Source of the DNA: an uncultured Eggerthellaceae bacterium
GTDB lineage: Bacteria > Actinomycetota > Coriobacteriia > Coriobacteriales > Eggerthellaceae
DNA: 56,395 nucleotides
Assembly (NCBI GenBank): GCA_947650915.1
Contig: CANSWY010000010.1
Coordinates: 1 to 56,395, forward strand
Direction: 5' to 3'
The position numbers were made by a program, and so were the translations under genes. The stretch's first letter is position 1. Each line of letters opens with the position of its first letter. Positions 35,701 through 44,177 of the stretch are shown here, piece after piece. The notes beneath the pieces are model-generated. The model had not been told where the DNA came from and searched no databases. It saw only the letters and a program-made list of their open reading frames with translations.

Positions 35701-37315
35701 CCTTCTGGGCCTGCTTCACGCGGGAGTTCATGAACACGGTGCAGCGGCTGCCCAGGTCCACCGGGGCCGTTGCCTTGATGGCCGTGGCGGCGAAATCCTT
35801 CACGTCAAGGCCCAGGCCGGACGCGAACGATTCGATGAAGCTGCCGCAGCCCGAAGAGCACGCTTCGTTCAGCATGATGTGGTCTATCACGCCGTCCTTC
35901 ACGCGCAGGCATTTCATGTCCTGGCCGCCGATGTCCAGGATGAATTCCACGTCCGGGAGCATCTCTTGCGCGCCGCGCAGGTGCGCCACCGTCTCAATCT
36001 CGCCGGAATCAACTTGGAGCGCTTCCAGCAGGAGCCCTTCGCCGTAGCCGGTGACGGTGGAGTGAGCGATGTCCACCAGCGCCCGGCCCGTTCCCTCATC
36101 TTTCGGCAGTTCGGCGTACAACTGGGCGATGGCCGCCTTCGCACAGCCCAGCACGTCTCCTTTGTTGGAAGCATAGGTGGACCAGAGCAGCTCCCCTTCG
36201 CGCCCGATGAGCGCGGCTTTGAACGTGGTGGAACCGGCATCTATGCCCAGATACGCGTCTCCCCGGTAGTCCGCCAAGGGCGCGCAGCGCACCTTTTCCT
36301 GTGCGTGGCGGGCAGTGAATTCGTCATACTCGGCCTCATCGGCGAAGAGGGGCGCCAGGCGCACCACTTCGGAGCCTTGCAGATCCCCCAAACCTTCCAA
36401 GCGCCCGATGACGTCCGTCAGCGTTTCCACCTTCGCGCCGTCCCGCGCGCCCGCGATGGCCGCACCGCAGGCCACGAACAGGTGCGCGTTGCCGGGCACG
36501 ATGATGGCGTCATCTTCCAATTGCAACGTTTCATAGAAGCGTTGGCGCAACTGGGGCAGGTACTGCAAGGGCCCGCCCAAGAACGCCACGTTGCCGCGGA
36601 TGGGACGCCCGCAAGCCAGGCCTGAGATGGTCTGGGTGACCACGGACTGGAAGATGGAGGCGGCGATGTCTTCCCGCTTGGCGCCTTCGTTCAGAAGCGG
36701 CTGCACGTCCGTTTTGGCGAACACGCCGCAACGGCTGGCGATGGGATATATGGTGGTGTGGCTGGCGGCCAGTTCATTCAGACCGCCCGCATCCGTGTTC
36801 AGAAGGGAGGCCATCTGGTCTATGAAGGCGCCCGTGCCGCCCGCGCAGGTGCCGTTCATGCGCTGTTCGATGCCGCCGTCGAAGTAGATGATCTTGGCGT
36901 CTTCGCCGCCCAGTTCGATGGCCACGTCCGTCTGCGGGATGAAGGCCTCCACCGCTGTCTTGGAGGCGATGACCTCCTGCACGAACTTCACGTCCAGCCA
37001 TTGGGAGAGCAGAAGGCCGCCGGAGCCGGTGATGGCGATGGTCATGGGTTCGGTGGGGAATTCCGCCGCCGCCTGGCGCAGCACATCCATGATGGTGGCG
37101 CGCACGTCAGCGTGGTGACGCTGATACACCGACCAGAGGCATTCATCGTGGTTGTTGAGCACCGCCAGCTTGACGGTGGTGGAACCAACGTCAATGCCGA
37201 TGTGGAGCGCCGCGCGGGGCGCCTCCGGTTCGGTTTCGTTGGAGTTGTCTGCCGCGTTCGCGCGGGCTGGAGTGGAGCCTTCCTTGATGGTCACGTACTT
37301 GGATTGCTTGCTCAT
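32756..37315 (-). CDS. giant 2-hydroxyacyl-CoA dehydratase-type activase (double BadF/BcrA ATPase + DUF2229)
   Basis: A 1519-residue iron-sulfur protein. It carries two tandem ASKHA ATPase domains: IGIDVGSTTVK near residue 39 and LGIDAGSTTFK near 355. Each has the cluster cysteines of HgdC-like activators: GTCAGGTGAFIDQM with SRCGVFAKTDV, and EACSSGCGSFIESF with SRCTVFMNSRV. A Cys-rich hinge (RCKGCANSCLL, about 660), a DUF2229/HgdB-like region with CYPAKLSHGH and NDICYPSILVTGQ, and a C-terminal ATP-binding-like part follow. Such proteins are common in anaerobes and probably drive ATP-dependent low-potential electron transfer, but the substrate is usually unknown. It stands alone here, without a separate dehydratase gene. 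The ATG has AAAGGA 7 nt upstream. Length is near the family norm of 1400-1500. Confidence 0.92.
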   Translation of the reverse strand: MSKQSKYVTIKEGSTPARANAADNSNETEPEAPRAALHIGIDVGSTTVKLAVLNNHDECLWSVYQRHHADVRATIMDVLRQAAAEFPTEPMTIAITGSGGLLLSQWLDVKFVQEVIASKTAVEAFIPQTDVAIELGGEDAKIIYFDGGIEQRMNGTCAGGTGAFIDQMASLLNTDAGGLNELAASHTTIYPIASRCGVFAKTDVQPLLNEGAKREDIAASIFQSVVTQTISGLACGRPIRGNVAFLGGPLQYLPQLRQRFYETLQLEDDAIIVPGNAHLFVACGAAIAGARDGAKVETLTDVIGRLEGLGDLQGSEVVRLAPLFADEAEYDEFTARHAQEKVRCAPLADYRGDAYLGIDAGSTTFKAALIGREGELLWSTYASNKGDVLGCAKAAIAQLYAELPKDEGTGRALVDIAHSTVTGYGEGLLLEALQVDSGEIETVAHLRGAQEMLPDVEFILDIGGQDMKCLRVKDGVIDHIMLNEACSSGCGSFIESFASGLGLDVKDFAATAIKATAPVDLGSRCTVFMNSRVKQAQKEGATVGDIAAGLAISVIKNALFKVIKIRDPHDVGTNVIVQGGTFLNDAVLRAFEQLSQVNAVRPDIAGNMGAFGAALLARDRASEAGRSTLLSLEEIQALEPTHRTVRCKGCANSCLLTVNDFGLNEETGKHRRFITGNRCEKGESLGTGGGSAEVPNLFEWKTKRLFEQCTPLSAEEATRGTVGIPRALNMYENYPFWFTFFTNLGYRVILSDPSNKGTYEAGIESMPSESVCYPAKLSHGHIMNLLEKQPDFIWMPCSKWERQEDETAGNHFNCPIVASYPEALRLNIDELKNSGTAFVSPWLPYDNKEKLKERLYVELAKEFKDSVMKVGPHLTQTEIDDAVDAAWAEDEAFKRDVRRKGTETLAWMEETGTHGIVLAGRPYHQDPEINHAIPELLTSFGLAVLTEDSIAHLGQLERPIRVVDQWMYHTRLYAAAKVVTQRKDLDLIQLNSFGCGLDALTTDQVQEVLEAAGKVYTVLKIDEVSNLGAARIRVRSLLAALKDQADVEAEAETEEALAARGCPAACISAEDIDALVPESFTQKADGVRVDADVKQREAASTEFERPQFTEAMKEAGYTILAPQMAPIHFELLLPIFHANGLNVELLPSVDTGAVDAGLKYVNNDICYPSILVTGQIMEAVTSGKYDTDKLAVLITQTGGGCRATNYISLIRKALKAAGLGHIPVIALSFKDLGEVNPGFKVTPAMLYQAVYALQYGDLLMMCLYRTRPYEVEPGSANRLFDHWMGVVKEQISRGVKMAEFKRTVNQIVDDFDTLPLQGEGTKPRVGVVGEILVKFHPTANNQIVEQIEAEGCEAVVPGLIEFFLFGIAGGIFQRQIGKSAKSALGSRIGLRAVKQLRRPVNEALKKSQRFHPPADIYELAEYASEILSLCNSMGEGWLLTAEMVELIRSGCPNVVCTQPFACLPNHVVGKSVIKELRRRYPESNIVAVDYDPGASEVNQLNRIKLMIAVARANLAEKRA

Positions 37316-37435
37316 TCAGCATCCTTTGAGATTCAGTTTTCTTTTTGCAAGCATTCTAGTTGAGCGCGTCCGTTTTGCCCATGGCATCACGAAATGGATA
37401 GAACGTTTGTTTGCATGCCCCGCGCACAGAGGGAA

Positions 37436-37586
37436 TGTGCAAAAGGGACGTTCCAAATTGCACATAGGGAAAGAGAATGGGTGCTGGAAGACTGATCCTC
37501 TGTGCAATTTGGGACGTCCCTTTTGCACATGGGGGAAAGCTTTCGCACATGGCGTGCTGCCTATGCGAACTGGGACGTCTTTGCAC
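37436..37586. repeat. PR32 array, locus 9 (after the MATE exporter)
   Basis: Left copy, spacer with GGGTGCTGGAAGACTG, right copy, then a core-less tail (GCTTTCGCACATGG) and a degenerate R2 (CTGGGACGTCTTTGCAC). It ends 3 bp before the MATE stop codon and lies 121 bp upstream of the activase start. Confidence 0.9.
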
Positions 37587-37588
37587 AT

Positions 37589-38929
37589 TCAGGGGGTGCG
37601 GAGGAAGCCATAGCGACGGCCCAAGGCGAAGATGAAGATGAGCGTCACCACCAACGAGGCCACTTCCGCCACGCTGATGGACAGCCAGATCCCCTGGATG
37701 CCGAAGATGAGCGGCATCAAGAGCACGCTGCCCGCTTCGAACAAAAGCGAACGCAAAAGCGCGATGACCGCGGACACCACGCCATTGCCCAATGATGTGA
37801 ACAGCGCGGACCCGTAGATGGAAAAGCCCATGAACAAGTACGCCACCGCATAGATGCGGAAGCTTTCCACCGTGAGCTCATGCAGTGCCGCGTCGTAGCT
37901 CACGAACACGTCCGCCACCAGCGGCGCGGACACCTCGGACAACCCCAGCATCACGACGCCGCCCACGAAGACGAACACCATGCTCTTCCGGAAGAGGTTC
38001 TGCATCTCAGGGCGGTTCTGCGCGCCATATTGAAAGCTCATGAGGGGGCTGGACCCCATGGAATACCCCAGGAAGATGGCAGCGAAGACCATGGCCACGT
38101 ACATGATGACGCCGTAAGCCGCCACGCCGTCTTCGCCGATATAGCGCATGAGCTGCAGGTTGTAGAGCACACCCACCACCGACATGGCGATGTTCGTGAC
38201 CATCTCCGACATGCCGTTGAAGCACGCGCGTCCCAGGATGCGCCCCTCAAAGGGCGCGCGCACGAACTTCAAGAGGCTGGTGTTCTTGCGCAGGAAGTAG
38301 ATCACCGGGATGCCGCCGCCCAAGACCTCGCTCACGTTCGTGGCCAGCGCCGCGCCCACGAGCCCCATGCCGAACACGCCCACCAGCAACGCATCCAACA
38401 CGATGTTCATGCACCCGGCGATGAGCACCACGAAAAAGCCGATCTGCGGCTTGCCCGCCGTGACGAAGAAGCTCTGGAAGACGTATTGCAGCACGAAGAA
38501 CGGCAGCGTGACGAAGATCATGCGCCCGTACAGCCCACAATCGGCGAGCATCTGGCCCTGAGCGCCCAGCAGCGCGCAGATGGGTTCCGCCGCGAATATG
38601 CCCGCTGCCGCCAGCACCACGCCCAGAGCCGCGCCGGCATACACCAACATGGTGAAGTACCGGTTCGCCGAAGCGTCGTCCCCCTCTCCGCGCGTCTTCG
38701 CCACGATGGCCGAACCGCCCGTGCCGATCATGAAGCCCACGGCGGACGGGATCATGATGATGGGCATCACGAAGTTCACCGCCGCGAACGCCGTCTTGCC
38801 AGCGAAATTCGAAACGAACAGCCCATCCACGATGCCGTAGATGGACGTGAAGATCATCATGGCGATGGAAGGCGCCGTGAAGCGCGCGAGCGCCCCCCAC
38901 GAGAAATGCCGCGCCATGTCCTGCGTCAT
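37589..38929 (-). CDS. MATE family efflux transporter
   Basis: A 446-residue polytopic protein with about 12 hydrophobic segments in two pseudo-symmetric halves, typical of MATE sodium- or proton-coupled exporters. Conserved stretches include SIYGIVDGLFVSNFAGKTAFAAVNFVMP near residue 29 and GTGGSAIVAKTRGEGD. The second half has SMGSSPLMSFQYGAQNRPEM, the usual family motif after TM7-8. The ATG at 38929 is chosen because AAGGAG lies 8 nt upstream, while the much longer open frame crosses the divergent rlmD promoter. Substrate cannot be predicted. It is monocistronic and divergent from rlmD. Confidence 0.93.
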   Translation of the reverse strand: MTQDMARHFSWGALARFTAPSIAMMIFTSIYGIVDGLFVSNFAGKTAFAAVNFVMPIIMIPSAVGFMIGTGGSAIVAKTRGEGDDASANRYFTMLVYAGAALGVVLAAAGIFAAEPICALLGAQGQMLADCGLYGRMIFVTLPFFVLQYVFQSFFVTAGKPQIGFFVVLIAGCMNIVLDALLVGVFGMGLVGAALATNVSEVLGGGIPVIYFLRKNTSLLKFVRAPFEGRILGRACFNGMSEMVTNIAMSVVGVLYNLQLMRYIGEDGVAAYGVIMYVAMVFAAIFLGYSMGSSPLMSFQYGAQNRPEMQNLFRKSMVFVFVGGVVMLGLSEVSAPLVADVFVSYDAALHELTVESFRIYAVAYLFMGFSIYGSALFTSLGNGVVSAVIALLRSLLFEAGSVLLMPLIFGIQGIWLSISVAEVASLVVTLIFIFALGRRYGFLRTP

Positions 38930-38969
38930 GCGTCTTGCTCCTTGCCGTGTCCGGAACTGAATGCGGGCT

Positions 38970-38997
38970 ATCGTAGCATCCTTCGAAAGGTTGTCCA
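38970..38997 (-). promoter_or_regulatory. promoter of the MATE exporter
   Basis: -35 TGGACA (38992-38997) and -10 TACGAT (38970-38975) with a 16-bp spacer on the minus strand. Transcription would start near 38963, about 34 nt before the ATG. It lies back to back with the rlmD promoter. Confidence 0.5.
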
Positions 38998-39006
38998 CCG
39001 CCTTGA

Positions 39007-39012
39007 TAGAAT
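39007..39012 (+). promoter_or_regulatory. -10 box of rlmD, leaderless type
   Basis: TAGAAT ends 6 bases before the ATG at 39019, so the transcript should begin at the start codon. No ribosome-binding site precedes the ATG. This is the same hexamer and nearly the same spacing as at 6173. Confidence 0.5.
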
Positions 39013-39018
39013 GCACGC

Positions 39019-40239
39019 ATGGATCACGAACCGAACAGATCGCCGCACTGCTCCGCTTTCGGTCGGTGCGGCGCATGCCAGACACTGGACATGCCCTACG
39101 AAGAGCAGCTGGCGCAGAAGCAGCGCCAGATAGAAGCGCTGTTCCCGGATGCTGCGCGCGCAGGGACCGTGCGGCCCATCCTGGGGATGGATGACCCGTG
39201 GCACTACCGCAACAAGGTGGTGTCCCCCTATGCGCCCGCACGGAAACAACAGCGCGTGCGCGGGAAGGGCGCGGGGAAGCCGGGCGGCAAAGGGTCCGTG
39301 CTCTGCGGCATGTACGCGGCAGGGTCGCACCGCATCATCCCCACCGACGGTTGCCTCTTGGAGAACAAGGCAGCGAAGGCGGCCACGCTGGCCGTGCGGG
39401 ATCTGATGGAGAAATGGGGCATCCCAGCCTATGACGAGGATGCGGGGACCGGTTTCATCCGCCACGTGGCAGCGCGCGCCGGGCGCACCGGAGAGCTGTT
39501 GGTGACGGTGGTGACGAACGGGGACGCGTTCCCTTCCTCGAAGTCCTTCTGCCGCGAACTGGTGCGGCGCGCACCACAGGTGACCACCGTGGTGCAGAAC
39601 GTGAACGAACGGAGCACGAACGTCATCTTGGGCGATGCCGAGCGCACGCTGTACGGGCCGGGCTTCATCCTGGATGACCTCTGCGGGCTGCGGTTCCGCA
39701 TCTCATCCGGTTCGTTCTACCAGGTGAACGCCGTGCAGGCAGAGGCGCTGTATGAAGCCGCGGTGGCGCTGGCTGGCGCCGGGGCGCAGGACACGGTGGT
39801 GGACGCCTACTGCGGCACGGGCACCATCGGGCTGGTGGCGGCGAAGCGGGGCGCAGGGCGCGTGCTGGGCGTGGAAGCCGTGGCTGATGCCGTGGCGGAT
39901 GCGAAGCAGAATGCGCGCCACAACGGCGTGGAGAACGCGGAATTCGTCTGCGCGGATGCCACCGCGTTCATGGAGGACATGGCCGCGTCTGACGCTGATG
40001 CGGAGAACGTGGTGCTGATGATGGACCCGCCGCGGGCAGGGGTCACGCCGGAGTTCTTGGATGCCGCCTGCCGCTTGGCACCGGAGCGCATCGTGTACAT
40101 CTCCTGCAACCCGGACACGCAGGCGCGCGACGTGGAACGCCTCACGCGCGGCGGGTACGCGGTGGACGCCGTGCAGCCGGTGGACATGTTCCCGCACACC
40201 GCCCACATTGAGAACATCGTGCGTTTGCGCCGGGCCTGA
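39019..40239 (+). CDS. rlmD: 23S rRNA (uracil-C5)-methyltransferase, RlmD/RumA family
   Basis: A 406-residue SAM-dependent RNA methyltransferase. An iron-sulfur cysteine cluster near the N-terminus reads CSAFGRCGACQ (Cys11, Cys17, Cys20), with the fourth Cys probably in DGCLLENKA. The SAM site is VVDAYCGTGTIGLVAAK. The MDPPRAG motif and the catalytic nucleophile in YISCNPDTQARD follow, and the end HTAHIENIVRL is typical. No N-terminal TRAM domain is present, unlike E. coli RumA. The exact target base (U747 or U1939 in E. coli numbering) is uncertain, so the symbol is tentative. It is a single plus-strand gene converging on the UPF0210 gene, with a PR32 array filling the gap. Confidence 0.93.
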   Translation: MDHEPNRSPHCSAFGRCGACQTLDMPYEEQLAQKQRQIEALFPDAARAGTVRPILGMDDPWHYRNKVVSPYAPARKQQRVRGKGAGKPGGKGSVLCGMYAAGSHRIIPTDGCLLENKAAKAATLAVRDLMEKWGIPAYDEDAGTGFIRHVAARAGRTGELLVTVVTNGDAFPSSKSFCRELVRRAPQVTTVVQNVNERSTNVILGDAERTLYGPGFILDDLCGLRFRISSGSFYQVNAVQAEALYEAAVALAGAGAQDTVVDAYCGTGTIGLVAAKRGAGRVLGVEAVADAVADAKQNARHNGVENAEFVCADATAFMEDMAASDADAENVVLMMDPPRAGVTPEFLDAACRLAPERIVYISCNPDTQARDVERLTRGGYAVDAVQPVDMFPHTAHIENIVRLRRA

Positions 40240-40482
40240 ATGTGCAAAAGGGACGTTCCAAATTGCTCGTGCATGGTTGATTTGTGCGCATTGAGAGGCT
40301 GTTCCCATGTGCAAAAGGGACGTTCCAAATTGCACATAGGAAAAGATCATGAGCACTGAAAGGCTGATCCTATGTGCGATTTGGGACGTCCCTTTTGCAC
40401 ATTCTGAAAGGCTGATCCTATGTGCGATTTGGGACGTCCCTTTTGCACATTCTGCGATCTGGGACGTCCCTTTTGCACATTC
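40240..40482. repeat. PR32 array, locus 10 (convergent gap)
   Basis: An outer left copy begins 1-2 bp after the rlmD stop. A second left copy (40304 on), spacer with GAGCACTGAAAGGCTG and a right copy form the hairpin. Two more right copies follow, the first repeating CTGAAAGGCTGATCC from the spacer, which shows tandem duplication. The last copy ends just before the UPF0210 stop at 40484. The array occupies the whole 244 bp between two convergent stop codons, so it could act on both transcripts. Confidence 0.92.
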
Positions 40483-40483
40483 G

Positions 40484-41848
40484 CTAGTTCTTGAGGGAGT
40501 TCAGAGGCGCGGGCATGCGGCCGCCGCGATGGGCGAAAGTGGCGCCCGCGTACGGGTTCACCTCCATGACCGGCGCGCGGCCTAGAAGGCCGCCGAAATC
40601 AAGCGTGTCCCCCACCTGCTTGCCGATGGCCGGGATGATGCGCACGGCCGTGGTCTTGGAGTTGATCATGCCGATGGCGCATTCGTCCGCGATGATGCCG
40701 AAGATGGCCTCCGGCGTGGTGTCTCCCGGGATGGCGATCATGTCCAGCCCCACCGAGCACACGCAAGTCATGGCCTCCAGCTTGCTCAGCGTGAGCGCGC
40801 CCATCTCCGCCGCGCGGATCATGCCCGCGTCCTCTGACACCGGGATGAACGCGCCGGACAGGCCGCCCACCGAAGAGGACGCCATGGTGCCGCCCTTCTT
40901 GACCGCGTCATTCAGCATGGCCAGCGCCGCCGTGGTTCCCGGACCGCCGCACACCCCCACACCGATGGCCTCTAAGATCTCCGCCACGGAATCGTGTTCG
41001 GCAGGGGTGGGTGCCAGCGAAAGGTCCAGGATGCCCTTCTGGTAGCCCAACCGATCAGCCGCTTCACGGGCCATCAGTTCCCCGGCGCGCGTGATCTTGA
41101 AGGCCGTGGCCTTGATGGCCTCCGCCACGCTGGTGATGTCAGCGTCTTCCGGCATGTCCGCCAGCACCGCGCGCACGACGCCCGGCCCGGACACGCCCAC
41201 ATTGATGACTTCGTCCGCCTCCCCGCTGCCGTGGAACGCGCCCGCCATGAACGGGTTGTCCTCCACCGCGTTGCAGAAGACCACCAGCTTGCCTGCGCCG
41301 ATGCAGTCCCGGTCAGCCGTGGCCTTCGCCGTGTCCAGGATGATGTTCGCCATCTCCCAGACCGCGTCCATGTTGATGCCCGCACGCGTGGAGCCGACGT
41401 TCACTGAAGAGCAGACGCACGATGTTTGCGCCAACGCGCTGGGAATGGAATGGATGAGCTTCATGTCCCCGCGAGAGGCGCCCTTCTGCACCAGCGCGGA
41501 GAAGCCGCCCACGAAATCCACCCCCACCTGGGCTGCGGCCTTGTCCATGGCCACCGCCACGGGCGTGAGGTCCTCAGCGGTGACGGCCGCGCAGATCTCA
41601 GCGATGGGCGTGACGGAGATGCGCTTGTTCACGATGGGGATGCCGAATTCGCGTTCCAGCTGGTCTGCCACCGGCACCAGGTTCTTCGCTGCAGACGCCA
41701 TGCGGTCGTACACCTTGGACGCTACGCGGCCGATATCCGTGTCCACGCAGCCGCGCAGGTTGAGCCCCAGCGTGATGGTGCGGATGTCCAGGTGCTGCTG
41801 GGACACCATGGCCAGGGTTTCCGTGATCTCAGCAGGGGTGAGCTGCAT
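40484..41848 (-). CDS. UPF0210 (PFL-like) family protein
   Basis: A 454-residue protein of the conserved UPF0210/DUF711 family. Typical stretches are [52 protein letters not shown], and the C-terminal [20 protein letters not shown] followed by a Gly-rich end. The fold is related to glycyl-radical-like barrels, but the family lacks the catalytic glycyl loop and its function is unknown. In many genomes it follows a small ACT-domain gene (UPF0237); no such gene is present here. The ATG has GAGGAG upstream. It is divergent from the WalJ-like gene (115 bp between starts). Confidence 0.9.
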   Translation of the reverse strand: MQLTPAEITETLAMVSQQHLDIRTITLGLNLRGCVDTDIGRVASKVYDRMASAAKNLVPVADQLEREFGIPIVNKRISVTPIAEICAAVTAEDLTPVAVAMDKAAAQVGVDFVGGFSALVQKGASRGDMKLIHSIPSALAQTSCVCSSVNVGSTRAGINMDAVWEMANIILDTAKATADRDCIGAGKLVVFCNAVEDNPFMAGAFHGSGEADEVINVGVSGPGVVRAVLADMPEDADITSVAEAIKATAFKITRAGELMAREAADRLGYQKGILDLSLAPTPAEHDSVAEILEAIGVGVCGGPGTTAALAMLNDAVKKGGTMASSSVGGLSGAFIPVSEDAGMIRAAEMGALTLSKLEAMTCVCSVGLDMIAIPGDTTPEAIFGIIADECAIGMINSKTTAVRIIPAIGKQVGDTLDFGGLLGRAPVMEVNPYAGATFAHRGGRMPAPLNSLKN

Positions 41849-41924
41849 GGCTTCTCCTCACGTTCGGGATGCGGCGCGCAAGACCGCAAAAGATGCACGC
41901 AAGCATAGCAAATGCGCGCATGAA

Positions 41925-41930
41925 TATAAT
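41925..41930 (+). promoter_or_regulatory. -10 box of the WalJ-like gene
   Basis: Perfect TATAAT 33 nt before the ATG at 41964; the expected leader is about 27 nt and contains the AAAGGAGGG ribosome site. No good -35 hexamer was found. Confidence 0.5.
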
Positions 41931-41963
41931 GGTGCGCACGCGAAGGTTTCGAAAGGAGGGCGC

Positions 41964-42776
41964 ATGCTCAGGCTGCACGTGCTGGCCAGCGGATCCGGGG
42001 GCAATGCGGCCCTGGTGACGGATGACGCGCACGCAGGCGGCTTCCTCATCGATTGCGGCATCTGCAAGCGGGACCTGCTCAGCGGCTTGGAGAGCGCGGG
42101 ATTCAGCCCGGCTGACGTGACGGACATCCTCATCACCCACGACCATTCGGACCACACGAAAGGCCTGGGCGTCTGCACGCGGGCCTTGTCCCAAGCGGGA
42201 GCCTGCGTGCGCGTGCGCACCAGCCGCGCCGTGCGGAATGCCAGCGCGCCTTTGGAAGAGGCGCTAGGAACGGATCGCGTCATCTTCGAGCCGTTCCGCG
42301 CCGGAGAGGCGCTCACCGTCTGCGGCATGCAGGTGCACGTTTTCCCCACCTCCCACGATGCAGCCGAATCGTTCGGTTTCCGCGTTGAGAGCGGGCGGGA
42401 TGCGCTGGGATACCTGACCGACACCGGCCGCATGACGCCGGAGGCGCACGAGGCGTTGCAGTACGTGCGGCTGCTGGCGCTGGAGGCGAACCACGATGCG
42501 CAGATGCTGCGCGAAGGTCCGTACCCTTATGCCATCAAGCGGCGGATCGCCTCAGATGCGGGCCACCTTTCGAACGCGCAGGCAGCAGCCGAGCTGGAAG
42601 AGCTTCTGGGCAGCATGGGCGCAGGCATGCTTGAGGCGGTGGCGGCCATGCACGTGTCCCAAGAGAACAACCTCTATTCGCTGGCCGAACAGGCGCTGGC
42701 GGACGTGCTTCGGCGCTACGGGCACACGGCCCGCACCCTGGCCGCGAAGCAGCGCACCCCCGTGACGCTGGCGTGA
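41964..42776 (+). CDS. MBL-fold metallo-hydrolase, WalJ/YycJ/VicX-like
   Basis: A 270-residue metallo-beta-lactamase-fold protein. Metal ligands are visible in THDHSDH (HxHxDH motif, about residue 50), the later His in FPTSHDAAESF, the Asp in GYLTDTG and a His in ALEANHD. The N-terminus LHVLASGSGGNAALV and overall size match WalJ/YycJ proteins, which are linked to the WalRK cell-wall response or to DNA repair in Firmicutes. No walRK genes are nearby. The ATG has a very strong AAAGGAGGG 3 nt before it. It converges with the DUF5692-like gene across a PR32 array. Confidence 0.9.
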   Translation: MLRLHVLASGSGGNAALVTDDAHAGGFLIDCGICKRDLLSGLESAGFSPADVTDILITHDHSDHTKGLGVCTRALSQAGACVRVRTSRAVRNASAPLEEALGTDRVIFEPFRAGEALTVCGMQVHVFPTSHDAAESFGFRVESGRDALGYLTDTGRMTPEAHEALQYVRLLALEANHDAQMLREGPYPYAIKRRIASDAGHLSNAQAAAELEELLGSMGAGMLEAVAAMHVSQENNLYSLAEQALADVLRRYGHTARTLAAKQRTPVTLA

Positions 42777-42780
42777 GCCA

Positions 42781-42925
42781 CGTGCAAAAGGGACGTTCCA
42801 AATTGCACAGAGGAAGAGGTGATGCTGATGTGCAGAAGGGACGTTCCAAATTGCACATAGGAATAGAGCATCAGCACTGAAAGACTGTCTCTATGTGCAA
42901 TTCGGGATGCCCCTTCTGCACGTGG
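42781..42925. repeat. PR32 array, locus 11 (convergent gap)
   Basis: An outer left copy starts 5 bp after the stop of the WalJ-like gene. A second left copy, a spacer with CAGCACTGAAAGACTG, and a right copy with a decayed core (GGGATGCCCC) complete the hairpin. The array is followed by a GC-rich stretch and hairpin (42926-43020) before the next gene's stop. Confidence 0.88.
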
Positions 42926-42963
42926 GGGGGGGCCCTTTCGCGCTTGCCCCAACGCGCCCGCGC

Positions 42964-42991
42964 GGGGGGCGCCACTTACGTGCCGCCCCCC
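42964..42991 (-). terminator. GC-rich hairpin after the DUF5692-like gene
   Basis: Stem GGGGGGCG / CGCCCCCC (8 bp) with a 12-nt loop, 30 nt beyond the gene's stop codon. No T-run follows, so termination is only suggested. Confidence 0.4.
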
Positions 42992-43020
42992 TCGCGTTGC
43001 CGATAGATACGGAATGCGCG

Positions 43021-44163
43021 TCACTCCTTGTGGATGCGGTCCACTTCCACGGCCACGTCACCCTGCGCATCCTTCGCCACGTAGACGTAGCCCACAGCGC
43101 CATCCACCGGCAGTTCGTTGTAGGCCACCATCTCGGCGATCTCAGCGGCGGTGGCGCTCTTCGGCTCCGTCTCCAGCAGGTAGGCGGTGTCAGCACGGCG
43201 CGCCATGGCCTCGCGGAAGTCCTTCGTGCCCACGAAGACCTCCTGCTTGTAGGGATTCACCTTCAGCTTCTTCGCGCGCACCACGATGTAGGCCAGCGCG
43301 GCGATGTTCGCGAACAGGGCCAGAAGCGACACCACCGTGTTCACCGCCGGATCGTTCACAGACTGCGCAGCGAAGATGGAGTCATTCGCGAACATGGGGA
43401 CCATCTGGCAGAACATGCACCACATGGACAGCGTGAACGCGCGGTTCTGGATCCAGCCGCCCTTGTTCCAGATCAGTCCCGCGATGGTGGGCGCCAGCAG
43501 AAGCGCGATGCCGCAGTACCAGGAATGCGTGGGCAGGCAGTTGTAGGTGTAGCAGAAGTTCCACAGGTCATAGGCGATGATGAAGACCCAGGTCATATCA
43601 GGCCACAGCATGTCCTGGCGCTTCTTGGAGATGTAGATGCCGAACCAGCCGGTCATGCAGGCGATGTTGAGCAGCCCCGCCACGCCGTTGAAGACATTGT
43701 GCCAGCCGCCGTTGAGCACCACGCCTTCGGTGGACACCCAGCTGGTGCCCCAGGCGCGAAACGCGCTCTCGAAGTCAGACACCACGGCGATCAGGATGTT
43801 GATGGCCACGATGATGAACGGGAATGCCTTGAACCAGTGGGAGCGCCCGATCTTGCCCCACGAGTACTTCAGCATCATGAAGCCGATGCAGCCGGCCGTG
43901 GCCGCGTAGACTTTCGCGTAGTGGAACCAGCTGTTCATGTCCGTGTGCGTGGGGTTCATGAGCGCCCACTCCGCGCCCATGGCTGCACCGATCTCAACGG
44001 CCAGACAGTAGACCGTCATGACGCCGCACACGCCGAAGAACATGAAGCAGCCCCCGAGCTTCGTCCGGCGCGCGAACTCATTCAGCAGGATCAGCGCCAA
44101 CAGCACCATGAACAACCCCATCCATTGGTACAGCGCATTCGGCCCGTATACATCGAACAACAT
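43021..44163 (-). CDS. conserved multipass membrane protein (DUF5692-like)
   Basis: A 380-residue protein with about 8 membrane helices in residues 8-310 (for example 14-29, 38-60, 85-100, 112-130, 160-178, 190-207, 225-242) and a soluble C-terminal tail (about 315-380). It is rich in Trp, Phe and Met, with notable polar clusters (WNFCYTYNCLPTHSWYCG). I recall a family named DUF5692 with this layout, but the assignment is from memory and tentative. Function is unknown. The ATG has a strong GGAAGGAG site. It lies 14 bp after the TetR gene in the same orientation, so it is probably the regulator's target, with a role in transport or stress response. Confidence 0.7.
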   Translation of the reverse strand: MLFDVYGPNALYQWMGLFMVLLALILLNEFARRTKLGGCFMFFGVCGVMTVYCLAVEIGAAMGAEWALMNPTHTDMNSWFHYAKVYAATAGCIGFMMLKYSWGKIGRSHWFKAFPFIIVAINILIAVVSDFESAFRAWGTSWVSTEGVVLNGGWHNVFNGVAGLLNIACMTGWFGIYISKKRQDMLWPDMTWVFIIAYDLWNFCYTYNCLPTHSWYCGIALLLAPTIAGLIWNKGGWIQNRAFTLSMWCMFCQMVPMFANDSIFAAQSVNDPAVNTVVSLLALFANIAALAYIVVRAKKLKVNPYKQEVFVGTKDFREAMARRADTAYLLETEPKSATAAEIAEMVAYNELPVDGAVGYVYVAKDAQGDVAVEVDRIHKE

Positions 44164-44177
44164 GGTTTCTCCTTCCC

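Noticed and set aside
41091-41963. Upstream extension of the WalJ-like frame
   Set aside because: Antisense of the UPF0210 gene; the AAAGGAGGG site and -10 box support 41964.
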